DNA of 64,000 nucleotides from Sulfitobacter delicatus (lineage in GTDB: Bacteria; Pseudomonadota; Alphaproteobacteria; Rhodobacterales; Rhodobacteraceae), in the NCBI RefSeq assembly GCF_900102535.1, contig NZ_FNBP01000002.1, positions 186,001 to 250,000 of the forward strand. The letters run 5' to 3'. The notes under the pieces were generated by a model, which saw nothing but the letters and a program-made list of their open reading frames with translations, made no database searches and was not told where the DNA came from. The position numbers and the translations under genes are program-made. How positions within the stretch are numbered: position 1 is the stretch's first letter; every line of letters begins with the position of its first letter. Shown piece after piece: positions 29,441 to 35,937 of this stretch.

Positions 29441-30424
29441 TCAGAGTCCCCTAACCATCGGCATGCCGATGGATTTCGCATCAATCTCACCGCTTGGCGC
29501 ATCGGTGCGCGTAGCGACCCGCAGCTTGGCCGACCGGCTGCGCGGGTTTTCGTCCAACTCTTGGGCATCCGGTCCGATAGCCTTGCGCGATTTCAGTGTA
29601 AACTGCGGCGGTGCCTGCTCCAGCGCGGGGGCGAAACGGTTGGCATTGCCCCTGGCCCCGGCGCGGGCGGTAAGGAAGCGTTTGACCATGCGGTCTTCGA
29701 CCGAGTGGAAGGTGACAACCGCGAGCTTGCCACCGGGCTTCAGCGCGCGCTCGGCGGCCATAAGCCCCTGAAACAATTCGCCATATTCGTTGTTCACCGC
29801 AATCCGCAGCGCCTGAAAGCTGCGCGTTGCAGGGTGGCTCTGACCGGGTTTGGAGCGCGGCAGGCAGCCTTCGACCAGTTTCGCCAGCTCCAAGGTCGTG
29901 GTGATCGGCGCTTCATCCCGTGCGCGGATTATCGCCTTTGCGATCCGGCGCGAGGCGCGTTCTTCACCGTATTGGAACAGGATATTGGCGAGGGTCTCTT
30001 CTTCGGCCTCATTGACCAGATCCGCTGCCGAGGGGCCGTCTTGGCTCATTCGCATGTCGAGCGGGCCGTCTTTCATAAAGGAGAACCCACGCTCCGCCTG
30101 ATCGAGTTGCATGGAGGAAACGCCAAGGTCCAGCACCACGCCATCGAGGTCTTGCGCATATTCATCCATGCGCGAAAAGACACCCTGCTGCATGGTGATC
30201 CGGTCGCCGTAGTCTCCGGCCCATTCAGCGGCCATCTCAAAGGCCAGCGGGTCGCGATCCACTGCGATGACGCGCTCGGCCCCGGCCTCTAACAAGCCGC
30301 GGGTATAGCCGCCCGCGCCAAAGGTGCCATCAAGCCAGACGCCTTCCACAGGTGCCACGGCAGTCAGAATGGAGCGCAGCAGAACAGGGGTGTGGGGGGC
30401 GGAAGGGGCAGAGGCAGCAGCCAT
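29441..30424 (-). CDS. rsmH: 16S rRNA (cytosine1402-N4)-methyltransferase RsmH
   Basis: A 327-residue SAM-dependent methyltransferase (old name MraW). It opens [15 protein letters not shown], then the SAM motif [17 protein letters not shown], and has [19 protein letters not shown] and [16 protein letters not shown]. The ATG at 30424 is used because GGAGG lies nine bases upstream and the alternative start eight codons earlier would overlap mraZ. It is the second gene of the cluster. Confidence 0.97.
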   Translation of the reverse strand: MAAASAPSAPHTPVLLRSILTAVAPVEGVWLDGTFGAGGYTRGLLEAGAERVIAVDRDPLAFEMAAEWAGDYGDRITMQQGVFSRMDEYAQDLDGVVLDLGVSSMQLDQAERGFSFMKDGPLDMRMSQDGPSAADLVNEAEEETLANILFQYGEERASRRIAKAIIRARDEAPITTTLELAKLVEGCLPRSKPGQSHPATRSFQALRIAVNNEYGELFQGLMAAERALKPGGKLAVVTFHSVEDRMVKRFLTARAGARGNANRFAPALEQAPPQFTLKSRKAIGPDAQELDENPRSRSAKLRVATRTDAPSGEIDAKSIGMPMVRGL

Positions 30425-30428
30425 TCCG

Positions 30429-30920
30429 TCAGACCTCCATATCGCCATCCAGGAACGAGAGCGGATCGACGTCGTCCGGCAGCTCCTGCTGCCAGGCTTC
30501 TTCCTCGGTCTCGTAGGTTTCGGGCTTCCAGATCTGGAAGGTGTCGCCGGCGGCTATAAAGAACGCCTCGCCGTCGAGTTCGATCTTGTTGCGCAGCTTG
30601 GCGGGGAGCACCAAGCGGCCTGTCTCATCTACCGTGGTCGGGAAAGACTGGCCGTGAAACAGACGCTGCAGCGCCTTACGCTCCATCGACCCACGCGGCA
30701 TGCGGTCAATCTTGGCGTCGACCTCTTCGATGGCTTCCATTGTATAGCATTCAAGGTAGTTGCGGCGGTGGTCACCATAGACGATGACCAACTCAGGGTT
30801 GTCGCCGTTCTTCCAGTTCGGATCGCCAGCTTCCAACACACGCCGAAAAGAGGCTGGGATGGACACCCGCCCCTTCGTATCGACCTTGTGTTGGCTCTCG
30901 CCTCTGAACCTGCGGCTCAC
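30429..30920 (-). CDS. mraZ: Division and cell wall transcriptional regulator MraZ
   Basis: A 163-residue protein with two AbrB/SpoVT-type swapped-hairpin halves: [18 protein letters not shown] (about 12-29) and [18 protein letters not shown] (about 95-112). MraZ forms rings and binds spaced TGGG-type repeats at its own promoter, repressing dcw in E. coli. First gene of the cluster, preceded by an 0.8-kb non-coding region that carries phased TGGG/CCCA repeats and a leader hairpin. Confidence 0.96.
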   Translation of the reverse strand: MSRRFRGESQHKVDTKGRVSIPASFRRVLEAGDPNWKNGDNPELVIVYGDHRRNYLECYTMEAIEEVDAKIDRMPRGSMERKALQRLFHGQSFPTTVDETGRLVLPAKLRNKIELDGEAFFIAAGDTFQIWKPETYETEEEAWQQELPDDVDPLSFLDGDMEV

Positions 30921-30986
30921 CTGATGTCCCTGCCTCTTGCGCCTCTGCGCTTAATTCGTTGTCCGCCGTGGCCTGGAAATGGAAAC

Positions 30987-31020
30987 GGCGGGTTGATCTG
31001 CTGCCACTGATCAACCCGCC
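30987..31020 (-). terminator. 12-bp leader hairpin upstream of mraZ (attenuator or sRNA 3' end)
   Basis: Perfect 12-base stem GGCGGGTTGATC / GATCAACCCGCC with a ten-base loop, 67 bases before the mraZ ATG. On the minus strand it is followed by GTTTCCATTTCC, a moderate pyrimidine tail. In Rhodobacter sphaeroides the dcw leader ends in such a hairpin and yields the sRNA UpsM (known from the literature). Position and shape here are closely similar; the function is inferred. Confidence 0.7.
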
Positions 31021-31219
31021 GCCCACGTCCCGCAGCTTGGCGGGGAAGTCCGACTGCGCGCGCCATCTGGGGGGATGTCTGCTCGCTCGCGCGCCGGATC
31101 TCTTTGTTCTGATGAAAGCGAGGTGCCTGTATGAACCTGCTAGGTTTTGTCTTTTTTGGGGTCGTTTGTTGCCCCGTGTCCCGTTCTCATCCGATGCATT
31201 AGGGATGCCATGGGAATTG
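30987..31219 (-). ncRNA. Putative UpsM-like sRNA / long dcw 5' leader
   Basis: The 3' end is set by the strong hairpin at 30987-31020. The 5' end (about 31219) is a guess from a possible promoter at 31227-31254. No open frame here has a credible start or product. The equivalent leader in R. sphaeroides is unusually long and is terminated early in most transcripts to give UpsM. I cannot show sequence similarity to UpsM without a search, so the call rests on synteny and the hairpin. Confidence 0.5.
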
Positions 31220-31224
31220 ATGGG
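31211..31224 (+). promoter_or_regulatory. MraZ-box-like TGGG pair at the putative dcw start site
   Basis: TGGGAATTGA followed by TGGG: two TGGG cores exactly 10 bp apart, overlapping the predicted transcription start. E. coli MraZ binds TGGG direct repeats with this spacing. Confidence 0.45.
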
Positions 31225-31226
31225 CG

Positions 31227-31254
31227 TCTACATTTTTTTTCGAGTTTTCCGCAA
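31227..31254 (-). promoter_or_regulatory. Possible dcw (mraZ) promoter
   Basis: On the minus strand TTGCGG (31254-31249), a 16-base A-rich spacer, then TGTAGA (31232-31227). Weak match to sigma-70 consensus, but it gives a leader of about 300 bases, close to that known in Rhodobacter. Confidence 0.3.
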
Positions 31255-31381
31255 TATTTTGTTTTGCACAGGGTGTGAAAACAACATCTGGTATAACGTT
31301 GTCGGCGAAAAATGGCTTAATTAGCTTAAAATCCAGCGAAGAACACAAGATATTGTTGCCTCAACGGGTCGCTCAGAATGT

Positions 31382-31395
31382 CCCACGATTTCCCA
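31382..31395 (-). promoter_or_regulatory. Second TGGG pair (MraZ-box-like)
   Basis: On the minus strand TGGGAAATCG then TGGG, again exactly 10 bp apart, 20 bases from a DnaA box. Confidence 0.45.
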
Positions 31396-31414
31396 GCTAT
31401 TTTTGCACACATAG

Positions 31415-31423
31415 TTATCCACA
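31415..31423 (+). promoter_or_regulatory. Consensus DnaA box in the dcw control region
   Basis: TTATCCACA, a perfect DnaA 9-mer. Rough expectation is about 0.2 occurrences per 64-kb window at this base composition, so its place in the dcw control region may matter. Binding is not shown. Confidence 0.5.
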
Positions 31424-31429
31424 GGTTGT

Positions 31430-31444
31430 GTTCGTTGCCTGTTC
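31430..31444 (+). promoter_or_regulatory. LexA-type box GTTC-N7-GTTC in the dcw control region
   Basis: GTTC GTTGCCT GTTC fits the alphaproteobacterial SOS box. By chance such an 8-of-8 match is expected roughly 1.5 times in a window this size on both strands, so on its own it is weak; its place between the DnaA box and the repeats makes it worth noting. Confidence 0.35.
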
Positions 31445-31517
31445 TTCAATCTTGCCCGTTTGGGGACGAAAGCACAACGGAAGTCCCATGAATTTTGATT
31501 CGGAATCGCAGGTCAGA

Positions 31518-31600
31518 CCCAGGCCTTCCCCTCATTTCCCATCCTGCCCATGAATTCCCGCGACTTTTCCCAAGACCTCCCACGCGCCCATGCTTTCCCA
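31518..31600 (-). repeat. Nine-unit helically phased TGGG-type repeat array
   Basis: CCC cores (CCCA on the plus strand, TGGG on the minus) start at 31518, 31528, 31538, 31547, 31557, 31569, 31579, 31587 and 31597, with spacings of 10, 10, 9, 10, 12, 10, 8 and 10. Seven of nine are exact CCCA; the others are CCCC and CCCG. Further cores lie at 31485 and 31621. The stretch is non-coding and lies between mraZ and the divergent membrane-protein gene. It looks like a protein-binding array, MraZ being the obvious candidate. Confidence 0.55.
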
Positions 31601-31724
31601 TGTCGCTGCCGCCGATCCGTCCCATGCGCCACCATCCGAGGCCGGCTCGCCAGCACCCGCGGCCCGACACCTTGCTCTTCGCGCGTGACCGAGCGAAAAA
31701 GGCGGCGCAACTTTGGAGCCCGCC

Positions 31725-32495
31725 ATGAACAAAGCCACGGCCTTTTTCGCCCACGCCCTGAACATGCTCTTCCACGCCCCGGCGACCACGCTGCGTGTGG
31801 TCTTGCCTGCGGTGCTTTGGGTCATGGGGTCAGCGGCTGTGGCGGGGATGCTTGCGAGTGATGCGCTTGCGACTGTTCAGAATGCCCTCCAAGACGCCCC
31901 GCCCCCGCCCGCCGATCAACTGTTCATCCTGATCATCTGCGGCATCGCCGGAATTCTGGGCTATGCGCTCATGGCAATCCTCTGGCACCGCCATGTGCTG
32001 CTGGAGCGCGAGACGCAGGCCGAGGTCCGCCCCAGCATGCAACTCTACTGGTCTTATGTCTGGCGCGCCATCGTGCTGGGCTTTGTCCAGTTCCTCGCCG
32101 CGATCCCGATCGGGCTGGCAATGATGTTGCTTAGTGGGCTTATGGGACGCAGCACCGCCACCCTTATGCTCATCGGCCTCGCCGCCGGGGTTGCCTTCCT
32201 CTGGGTAGCCCTGCGGCTCAGTCTCGTCCTGCCCGCCGCCGCGATGGGACGGGTCATGTCGATACGCGAAAGCTGGGAGGCCACGGCCCCGCTCGCCGGC
32301 ACCCTCTGGGCGCTGGCTGTGCTGCTGGCGGTGGTGAACACGATGCTTGGCGTGATCTCGGGCGTGCTGTTGCCAGATGACCCCGGTGTGCGCCTGCTCC
32401 TCGATTCCGCCCTCTATATAATAGAGGGGCTGGTTTTCGTCTCTGCACTCACCACTCTATATGGTCACTTGATCGAAGGCCGCACGCTCGGCTGA
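31725..32495 (+). CDS. Integral membrane protein of unknown function
   Basis: A 256-residue protein with about six hydrophobic segments (roughly 22-42, 63-85, 108-130, 136-155, 185-208 and 225-245). Between the second and third is a polar loop LERETQAEVRPSMQLYW. There are no catalytic motifs that I can see. The plan, with repeated helix pairs around an amphipathic loop, resembles DUF975/YciC-like or glycerophosphoryl-diester-phosphodiesterase membrane domains, but I cannot assign it. ATG 31725 is chosen over a TTG four codons earlier because GGAG lies six bases upstream. Its promoter must lie in the region shared with dcw. Confidence 0.8.
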   Translation: MNKATAFFAHALNMLFHAPATTLRVVLPAVLWVMGSAAVAGMLASDALATVQNALQDAPPPPADQLFILIICGIAGILGYALMAILWHRHVLLERETQAEVRPSMQLYWSYVWRAIVLGFVQFLAAIPIGLAMMLLSGLMGRSTATLMLIGLAAGVAFLWVALRLSLVLPAAAMGRVMSIRESWEATAPLAGTLWALAVLLAVVNTMLGVISGVLLPDDPGVRLLLDSALYIIEGLVFVSALTTLYGHLIEGRTLG

Positions 32496-32504
32496 GCACA
32501 GCCC

Positions 32505-33569
32505 TTAGGCCATGCCCCCTTCGATCAACCCCTGCGCAATACGGGCATAGGCCTCGGCCATCGGCCCCTCGCCTGCGGCCACCGGTGTCCCGCTGTCGCC
32601 CGCAAGCCGCGTCTCGAGGTCAATTGGCAGGCTGCCCAAGAGCGGCACGCCCATCTTCTCCGCCTCGGCCTTCACGCCACCATGGCCAAAGATCTCATGC
32701 TGCGATCCACAATCGGGGCAGACGAACATCGACATATTTTCGATCAAGCCGAGCACCGGGGTCTTCAGCGTGGCGAACATATCCAAGGCTTTCCGCGCAT
32801 CAATCAGCGCCACGTCCTGCGGCGTGCTGACCACGATGGCCCCGGAAAGCTCCGACTTGGTGCAAAGCGTCAGCTGCACATCCCCTGTGCCCGGCGGCAG
32901 ATCCACGAGCAGCACGTCCAGCTCACCCCACTCCACCTGCCCCAGCATCTGTTGCAGCGCGCCCATCAGCATCGGGCCGCGCCAGACCACGGCCTTACCC
33001 TCTTCGAGCATAAAGCCGATAGACATCAGCGTGACCCCATGGGCCTGCAAGGGAATAATCGTCTTGCCGTCCGGGCTCGCGGGGCGTTTGTTCACCCCCA
33101 TCATGCGCGGCTGGCTCGGGCCATAGATATCGGCATCGAGCAGCCCAACCTTGCGGCCCGCTTTGGCCAGCGCAACGGCAAGGTTCGAACTCACGGTGGA
33201 TTTCCCCACACCGCCTTTGCCCGACCCAATCGCCAGAATGCGCTTCACACCGCTGGGCTTCATCGGCCCCTCCTGCGGCTTGGGATGGCCGCCGACCTTG
33301 AGGCTAGGTGCCTTGGCCGCCGGGCCATGCGCCGTCAGCGCGACAGAGACATCGCCCACCCCCGGCAGATCGCGCACCACCTGCTCCGCCGCATCGCGCA
33401 GCGGCGCCATCTGGCGCGCCACATCCGCGTTGGGCGCCTCGATCACAAAGCGCACCTTATCCCCGTCCACCGTCAACGCCCGGACGAGGTCATGGGCCAA
33501 CAGGCTCTTGCCATCGGGCAGAGCGACTCGCTCCAAAGCAGCTTCGACTTCGGCTTTCGTCACGGACAT
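32505..33569 (-). CDS. mrp: Mrp/ApbC-family Fe-S cluster carrier ATPase
   Basis: A 354-residue cytoplasmic P-loop NTPase. An N-terminal MIP18/DUF59-like domain (1-80) precedes the deviant Walker A GSGKGGVGKST (115-125), then LLDADIYGPSQPRMMG, DVLLVDLPPGTGDVQLTL and, near residue 270, the CxxC pair in FVCPDCGSQHEIFG that bridges the cluster in the dimer. AGGAG lies eight bases before the ATG at 33569. It converges on the unknown membrane gene with a nine-base gap. Confidence 0.95.
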   Translation of the reverse strand: MSVTKAEVEAALERVALPDGKSLLAHDLVRALTVDGDKVRFVIEAPNADVARQMAPLRDAAEQVVRDLPGVGDVSVALTAHGPAAKAPSLKVGGHPKPQEGPMKPSGVKRILAIGSGKGGVGKSTVSSNLAVALAKAGRKVGLLDADIYGPSQPRMMGVNKRPASPDGKTIIPLQAHGVTLMSIGFMLEEGKAVVWRGPMLMGALQQMLGQVEWGELDVLLVDLPPGTGDVQLTLCTKSELSGAIVVSTPQDVALIDARKALDMFATLKTPVLGLIENMSMFVCPDCGSQHEIFGHGGVKAEAEKMGVPLLGSLPIDLETRLAGDSGTPVAAGEGPMAEAYARIAQGLIEGGMA

Positions 33570-33694
33570 GCGGAAATTCTCCTCTATTACGCCTCCTGAA
33601 ATGGCAGGTTCTGCGGCAAGCGCAAGCCTCGGGGCGGATTTGCCCGCAAGACAGGCAATATGCCTAAGGTTTACGCAGGGTTACCATGTTTTCG
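33570..33694. other. Gap between mrp and the hairpin-RNA locus
   Basis: Contains the mrp ribosome binding site and leader. No further gene or repeat is evident. A 22-codon frame from ATG 33686 runs through promoter element A and is probably spurious. Confidence 0.4.
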
Positions 33695-33752
33695 CTGCAT
33701 AGCAGCATTGCAAAAAGGATTATTGTGCAATCGCAGCAATTAGCGCTAACTT
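33695..33752 (+). promoter_or_regulatory. Promoter element A, upstream of the orphan hairpin array
   Basis: A 42-base element (33695-33736) starts CTGCATAGC and contains ATTGTGCA. TTGTGC at 33723-33728 can serve as -35 with TAACTT at 33747-33752 as -10 (18-base spacer). It matches element B before the DUF1127 gene at 28 of 42 positions with no gaps, including two unbroken blocks of nine and eight bases. It begins exactly 99 bases before the first hairpin. The upstream block is a plausible activator site; the regulator is unknown. Confidence 0.55.
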
Positions 33753-33793
33753 AAGGACATAGGCAGGGCCAAGCGCCCCGCTGCCGAATACAT

Positions 33794-33959
33794 CAGACTT
33801 ATCCATCCTCCTCCCGGATATGTCTGTTGTCGGAAAGGTCAGATGAGCCCATCCTCCTCCCGGGCAAGTCTGAGCTTGAAAAGACCAGACGCGTCCATCC
33901 TCCTCCCGGATGTGTCTGTTATTGGCGGCGACATCTACCTCCTCCCAGATGTCGTCGCC
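33794..33959 (+). ncRNA. Array of four CCTCCTCCC hairpins ('cuckoo' / CcsR-type sRNAs)
   Basis: Four stem-loops each present CCTCCTCCC, an anti-Shine-Dalgarno-like string, in the loop. Hairpin spans are 33794-33826, 33840-33872, 33886-33918 and 33924-33959; motifs start at 33807, 33853, 33899 and 33938 (steps 46, 46, 39). The first three share the outer stem CAGAC/GTCTG (with one T-G wobble in the second). Stem substitutions are compensated by wobble pairs, for example two G-U in the third. The fourth is longer, 13 paired bases, GGCGGCGACATCT with AGATGTCGTCGCC, and is followed by CCTTTCTCC, so it may be the end of the transcript. Known relatives are the CcsR1-4 RNAs of Rhodobacter sphaeroides, which follow a DUF1127 gene; here no gene precedes the array. 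Confidence 0.85.
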
Positions 33960-34074
33960 CCTTTCTCCCCCTTCACTACCATATGACAGTTTCGTGACCG
34001 CGCCGCCCCCAAGCGAAGCGCGTTTGAACCGTTTTTTAACAACGGCTTATGCCCTCTGCGCACCCATGCATTTT

Positions 34075-34130
34075 CTGCATAGCGGCAATGACTTTATGCC
34101 CATTGTGCAGATGCAGAAAGAGCGTAAATA
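34075..34130 (+). promoter_or_regulatory. Promoter element B, upstream of the DUF1127 gene
   Basis: CTGCATAGC at 34075 and ATTGTGCA at 34102-34109 mirror element A. TTGTGC (34103-34108), a 16-base spacer and TAAATA (34125-34130) make a reasonable promoter giving a leader of about 35 bases. It begins exactly 99 bases before the ATG at 34174. A separate TTGAAC-N17-TTATGC (34024-34052) is a possible second promoter. Confidence 0.55.
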
Positions 34131-34173
34131 GCGGGCAACGAGATGATCAACAGATGAAAAATGAGGCGCCGAA

Positions 34174-34386
34174 ATGGCTTATATGAACACGACTTCCGCA
34201 ACGACCCCTTCCTTCTTCGCCCGTATCGGTGGCGCATTTGAAGGTCTTGCAACCCGCTACAAGCAGCACCGCCTGTACCGTGAAACTTTTGACGGTCTCA
34301 GCGCGTTGAGCAACCGCGAACTGGCCGACCTTGGCCTGTCGCGTTCCGAGCTGCGCCGCGTAGCCTGGGAATCCTCGCGCCGCTAA
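34174..34386 (+). CDS. DUF1127 small protein (CcaF1-like)
   Basis: A 70-residue basic protein. The second half carries the DUF1127 pattern: LYRETFDGLSALSNRELADLGLSRSELRRVAWESS, with the conserved L-x-x-R/E-x-L-x-D-x-G-x-x-R core. GAGG lies seven bases before the ATG at 34174; ATG 34183 is an alternative. DUF1127 proteins are small Arg-rich RNA-associated proteins; in R. sphaeroides CcaF1 is encoded immediately before the CcsR RNAs and modulates them and other RNAs. Here hairpins of the same type lie both before and after the gene, which supports a CcaF1-like role. Function here is inferred from context. Confidence 0.88.
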   Translation: MAYMNTTSATTPSFFARIGGAFEGLATRYKQHRLYRETFDGLSALSNRELADLGLSRSELRRVAWESSRR

Positions 34387-34407
34387 GGCCGAGCAAAGAG
34401 ATCGGGC

Positions 34408-34523
34408 AACAGGACCCCTCCCTGTTCTGTTGTCTGTACCCGGGGTGCGCGTCACTTTCCTCCTCCCTGATGAGGCGGACCCCAACATGAGACCCGAAGC
34501 CGACCCTCCCTCGACGCTTCGGG
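34408..34523 (+). ncRNA. Three further CCTCC-loop hairpins downstream of the DUF1127 gene
   Basis: First, AACAGG / CCTGTT (34408-34426) with loop ACCCCTC, giving CCCCTCCC across loop and stem. Second, 34442-34483, GGGGT/ACCCC outer stem plus inner CGC/GCG and TCA/TGA, with an exact CCTCCTCCC at 34459-34467. Third, CCCGAAGC / GCTTCGGG (34493-34523), a perfect eight-base stem with CCCTCCC in the loop. A fourth hairpin with CCTCCC loop is the terminator listed next. They are more degenerate than the upstream array but occupy the position of CcsR RNAs in R. sphaeroides. Confidence 0.75.
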
Positions 34524-34534
34524 CCGACATAGAA

Positions 34535-34576
34535 ACGGCGGCACCTTCCTCCCAAGGTGTCGTCGTTTTTGTTTTT
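34535..34576 (+). terminator. Rho-independent terminator of the DUF1127-RNA transcript
   Basis: ACGGCGGCACCTT and AAGGTGTCGTCGT pair over 13 bases (two G-U), with loop CCTCCC, followed by TTTTTGTTTTT. The loop repeats the CCTCC theme, so the terminator itself is an RNA of the family. Confidence 0.92.
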
Positions 34577-34641
34577 AAACGCTCTTTCCTAGTTTTGCCC
34601 GCCCCGCTAGCCTGTCTCAACAGGCAGGGAACGGGCAGCAT

Positions 34642-35490
34642 ATGAGCGGATGGGTCTTTATCGCGGTGATCGCCGCCGCAGCGCTGCACGCGCTGTGGAA
34701 CGCACTGGTCAAGGGCGGCGCGGATAAGACGCTGAACATGGGCGCTGTCATCATCGGCCATGCGCCGCTGGCCACACTCGCCGTCATCTACGCCCCGCTC
34801 CCCGCCCCCGAAAGCCTGCCTTACCTCTTTGCCGGACTGGCCCTGCATTTCGGCTATCAATGGTTCCTGCTGCGCGCCTATCTTTTGGGGGACCTCACCC
34901 AAGTCTACCCCATCGCCCGCGGCTCCGCCCCGCTGATCGTGGCGCTGTTTTCGGTGCTGGTGCTGGGCGTCCATCTCGACGGAATGGAGCTTCTCGCCAT
35001 CGCGATCATCGGGGCGGGCATCATCAGCCTCGCGCTCGTGCGCCGCGCCGATGGTCTGCGCAACGGCAACGCGGCGGTGCTGGCCCTGATTACCGGGCTG
35101 TTCATCGCCAGCTATTCGCTGGTCGACGGCCTCGGCGCGCGACTCTCGGGCAGTTCTCTCGCCTTCTTCGGCTGGATGGCGCTCGGCAATGGTTTGATGA
35201 TGGCCGCCTTCCTCGCGGTCACCTCGCCACAAAGCCTGCGCGATCTGCCGCGCAAGGGGCTGCCTGTCTTCCTGATCGGCGGCAGCGCGTCCTTTATCGC
35301 CTATGCGCTTGTCACATGGGCCTTCACCCAAGCGCCCATCGCGCTGGTCACGGCCCTGCGCGAAACCAGCATCATCTTCGCCCTACTGATCGGCGTGGTG
35401 TTTTTGAAAGAGCGCCTGAGCCTTATCAAAGTCGCCTCCACCATGACCACGCTGCTCGGCGCGGTGCTCTTGCGCTTCGTTCGGTCCTGA
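34642..35490 (+). CDS. EamA/DMT-family transporter
   Basis: A 282-residue inner-membrane protein with about ten helices in two EamA repeats (roughly 4-130 and 145-280). The first repeat ends with the typical LTQVYPIARGSAPLIVALF; the second has APIALVTALRETSIIFALLIGVVFLKERLS, the conserved late-repeat segment. Substrate unknown; relatives export metabolites or amino acids. The gene starts 66 bases after the RNA terminator. Confidence 0.88.
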   Translation: MSGWVFIAVIAAAALHALWNALVKGGADKTLNMGAVIIGHAPLATLAVIYAPLPAPESLPYLFAGLALHFGYQWFLLRAYLLGDLTQVYPIARGSAPLIVALFSVLVLGVHLDGMELLAIAIIGAGIISLALVRRADGLRNGNAAVLALITGLFIASYSLVDGLGARLSGSSLAFFGWMALGNGLMMAAFLAVTSPQSLRDLPRKGLPVFLIGGSASFIAYALVTWAFTQAPIALVTALRETSIIFALLIGVVFLKERLSLIKVASTMTTLLGAVLLRFVRS

Positions 35491-35535
35491 ACCGTCTTTA
35501 CCCGAGGTTAACCAAGCCCTTGCTACCCCCAGCCC

Positions 35536-35937
35536 ATGAGGAAAACGCTTTCGCTTGTCCTGCCCGTACTGATTCCGTCGTGGCAGTTCTTCAAGACCAT
35601 TGAGCCGTCACCCCGCGTGCAATGGGCGCGGATCGACGGTGACGCGCCCCGCTGGCAGGAATTCCGCCCGCGCCCGCAACGGCTTAGCCCTGCGCAGATG
35701 CTCAGGCGGCTCTTCTACAGTGCGGCATGGAACGAAGCCCTATTCCTCGTCAGCTGCGCCGAACGGATCGAAGCCGAACCCACGGCCCACAGCATCACCG
35801 AAATCCAGCGCCGCATTCTCGCGACCCTGCCCCACACGCCCGACGCCACACTGCAATTCCGCCTGATCTTCATTGACCACAACGGCCAAGACCTCCTCTA
35901 CCGCTCCGCCCCTTTCCCAGCCCACCCCGCGCCGTGA
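35536..35937 (+). CDS. Conserved hypothetical protein, partner of the HTTM-like gene
   Basis: A 133-residue soluble protein opening with a short hydrophobic stretch (MRKTLSLVLPVLIPSWQFF), then a mixed alpha/beta region (QWARIDGDAPRWQEFRPRP, SAAWNEALFLVSCAERI, FRLIFIDHNGQDLLYRSAPF). The weak N-terminal hydrophobic segment may be a membrane anchor. I do not recognise a family. Its stop overlaps the start of the next gene by three bases (GTGA), so the two proteins are probably made together and may form a complex. Confidence 0.7.
   Translation: MRKTLSLVLPVLIPSWQFFKTIEPSPRVQWARIDGDAPRWQEFRPRPQRLSPAQMLRRLFYSAAWNEALFLVSCAERIEAEPTAHSITEIQRRILATLPHTPDATLQFRLIFIDHNGQDLLYRSAPFPAHPAP

Noticed and set aside
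31310..31332. TTAATTAGCTTAA as a CtrA site
   Set aside because: Spacer is five bases, not seven.
31495..31861. Several short frames across the CCCA array
   Set aside because: Products are Arg/Pro/Ser-rich, mutually overlapping and without ribosome binding sites; the DNA is better read as a regulatory array.
33686..33754. 22-codon frame from ATG 33686 before the hairpin array, as a possible leader peptide or DUF1127 remnant
   Set aside because: No similarity to DUF1127, no ribosome binding site, and it overlaps the promoter element.
33800..33960. CCTCCTCCC repeats as a CRISPR array
   Set aside because: Repeat units differ, the conserved part is a loop inside compensating stems, spacing is only about 46 bases, and no cas gene is nearby.
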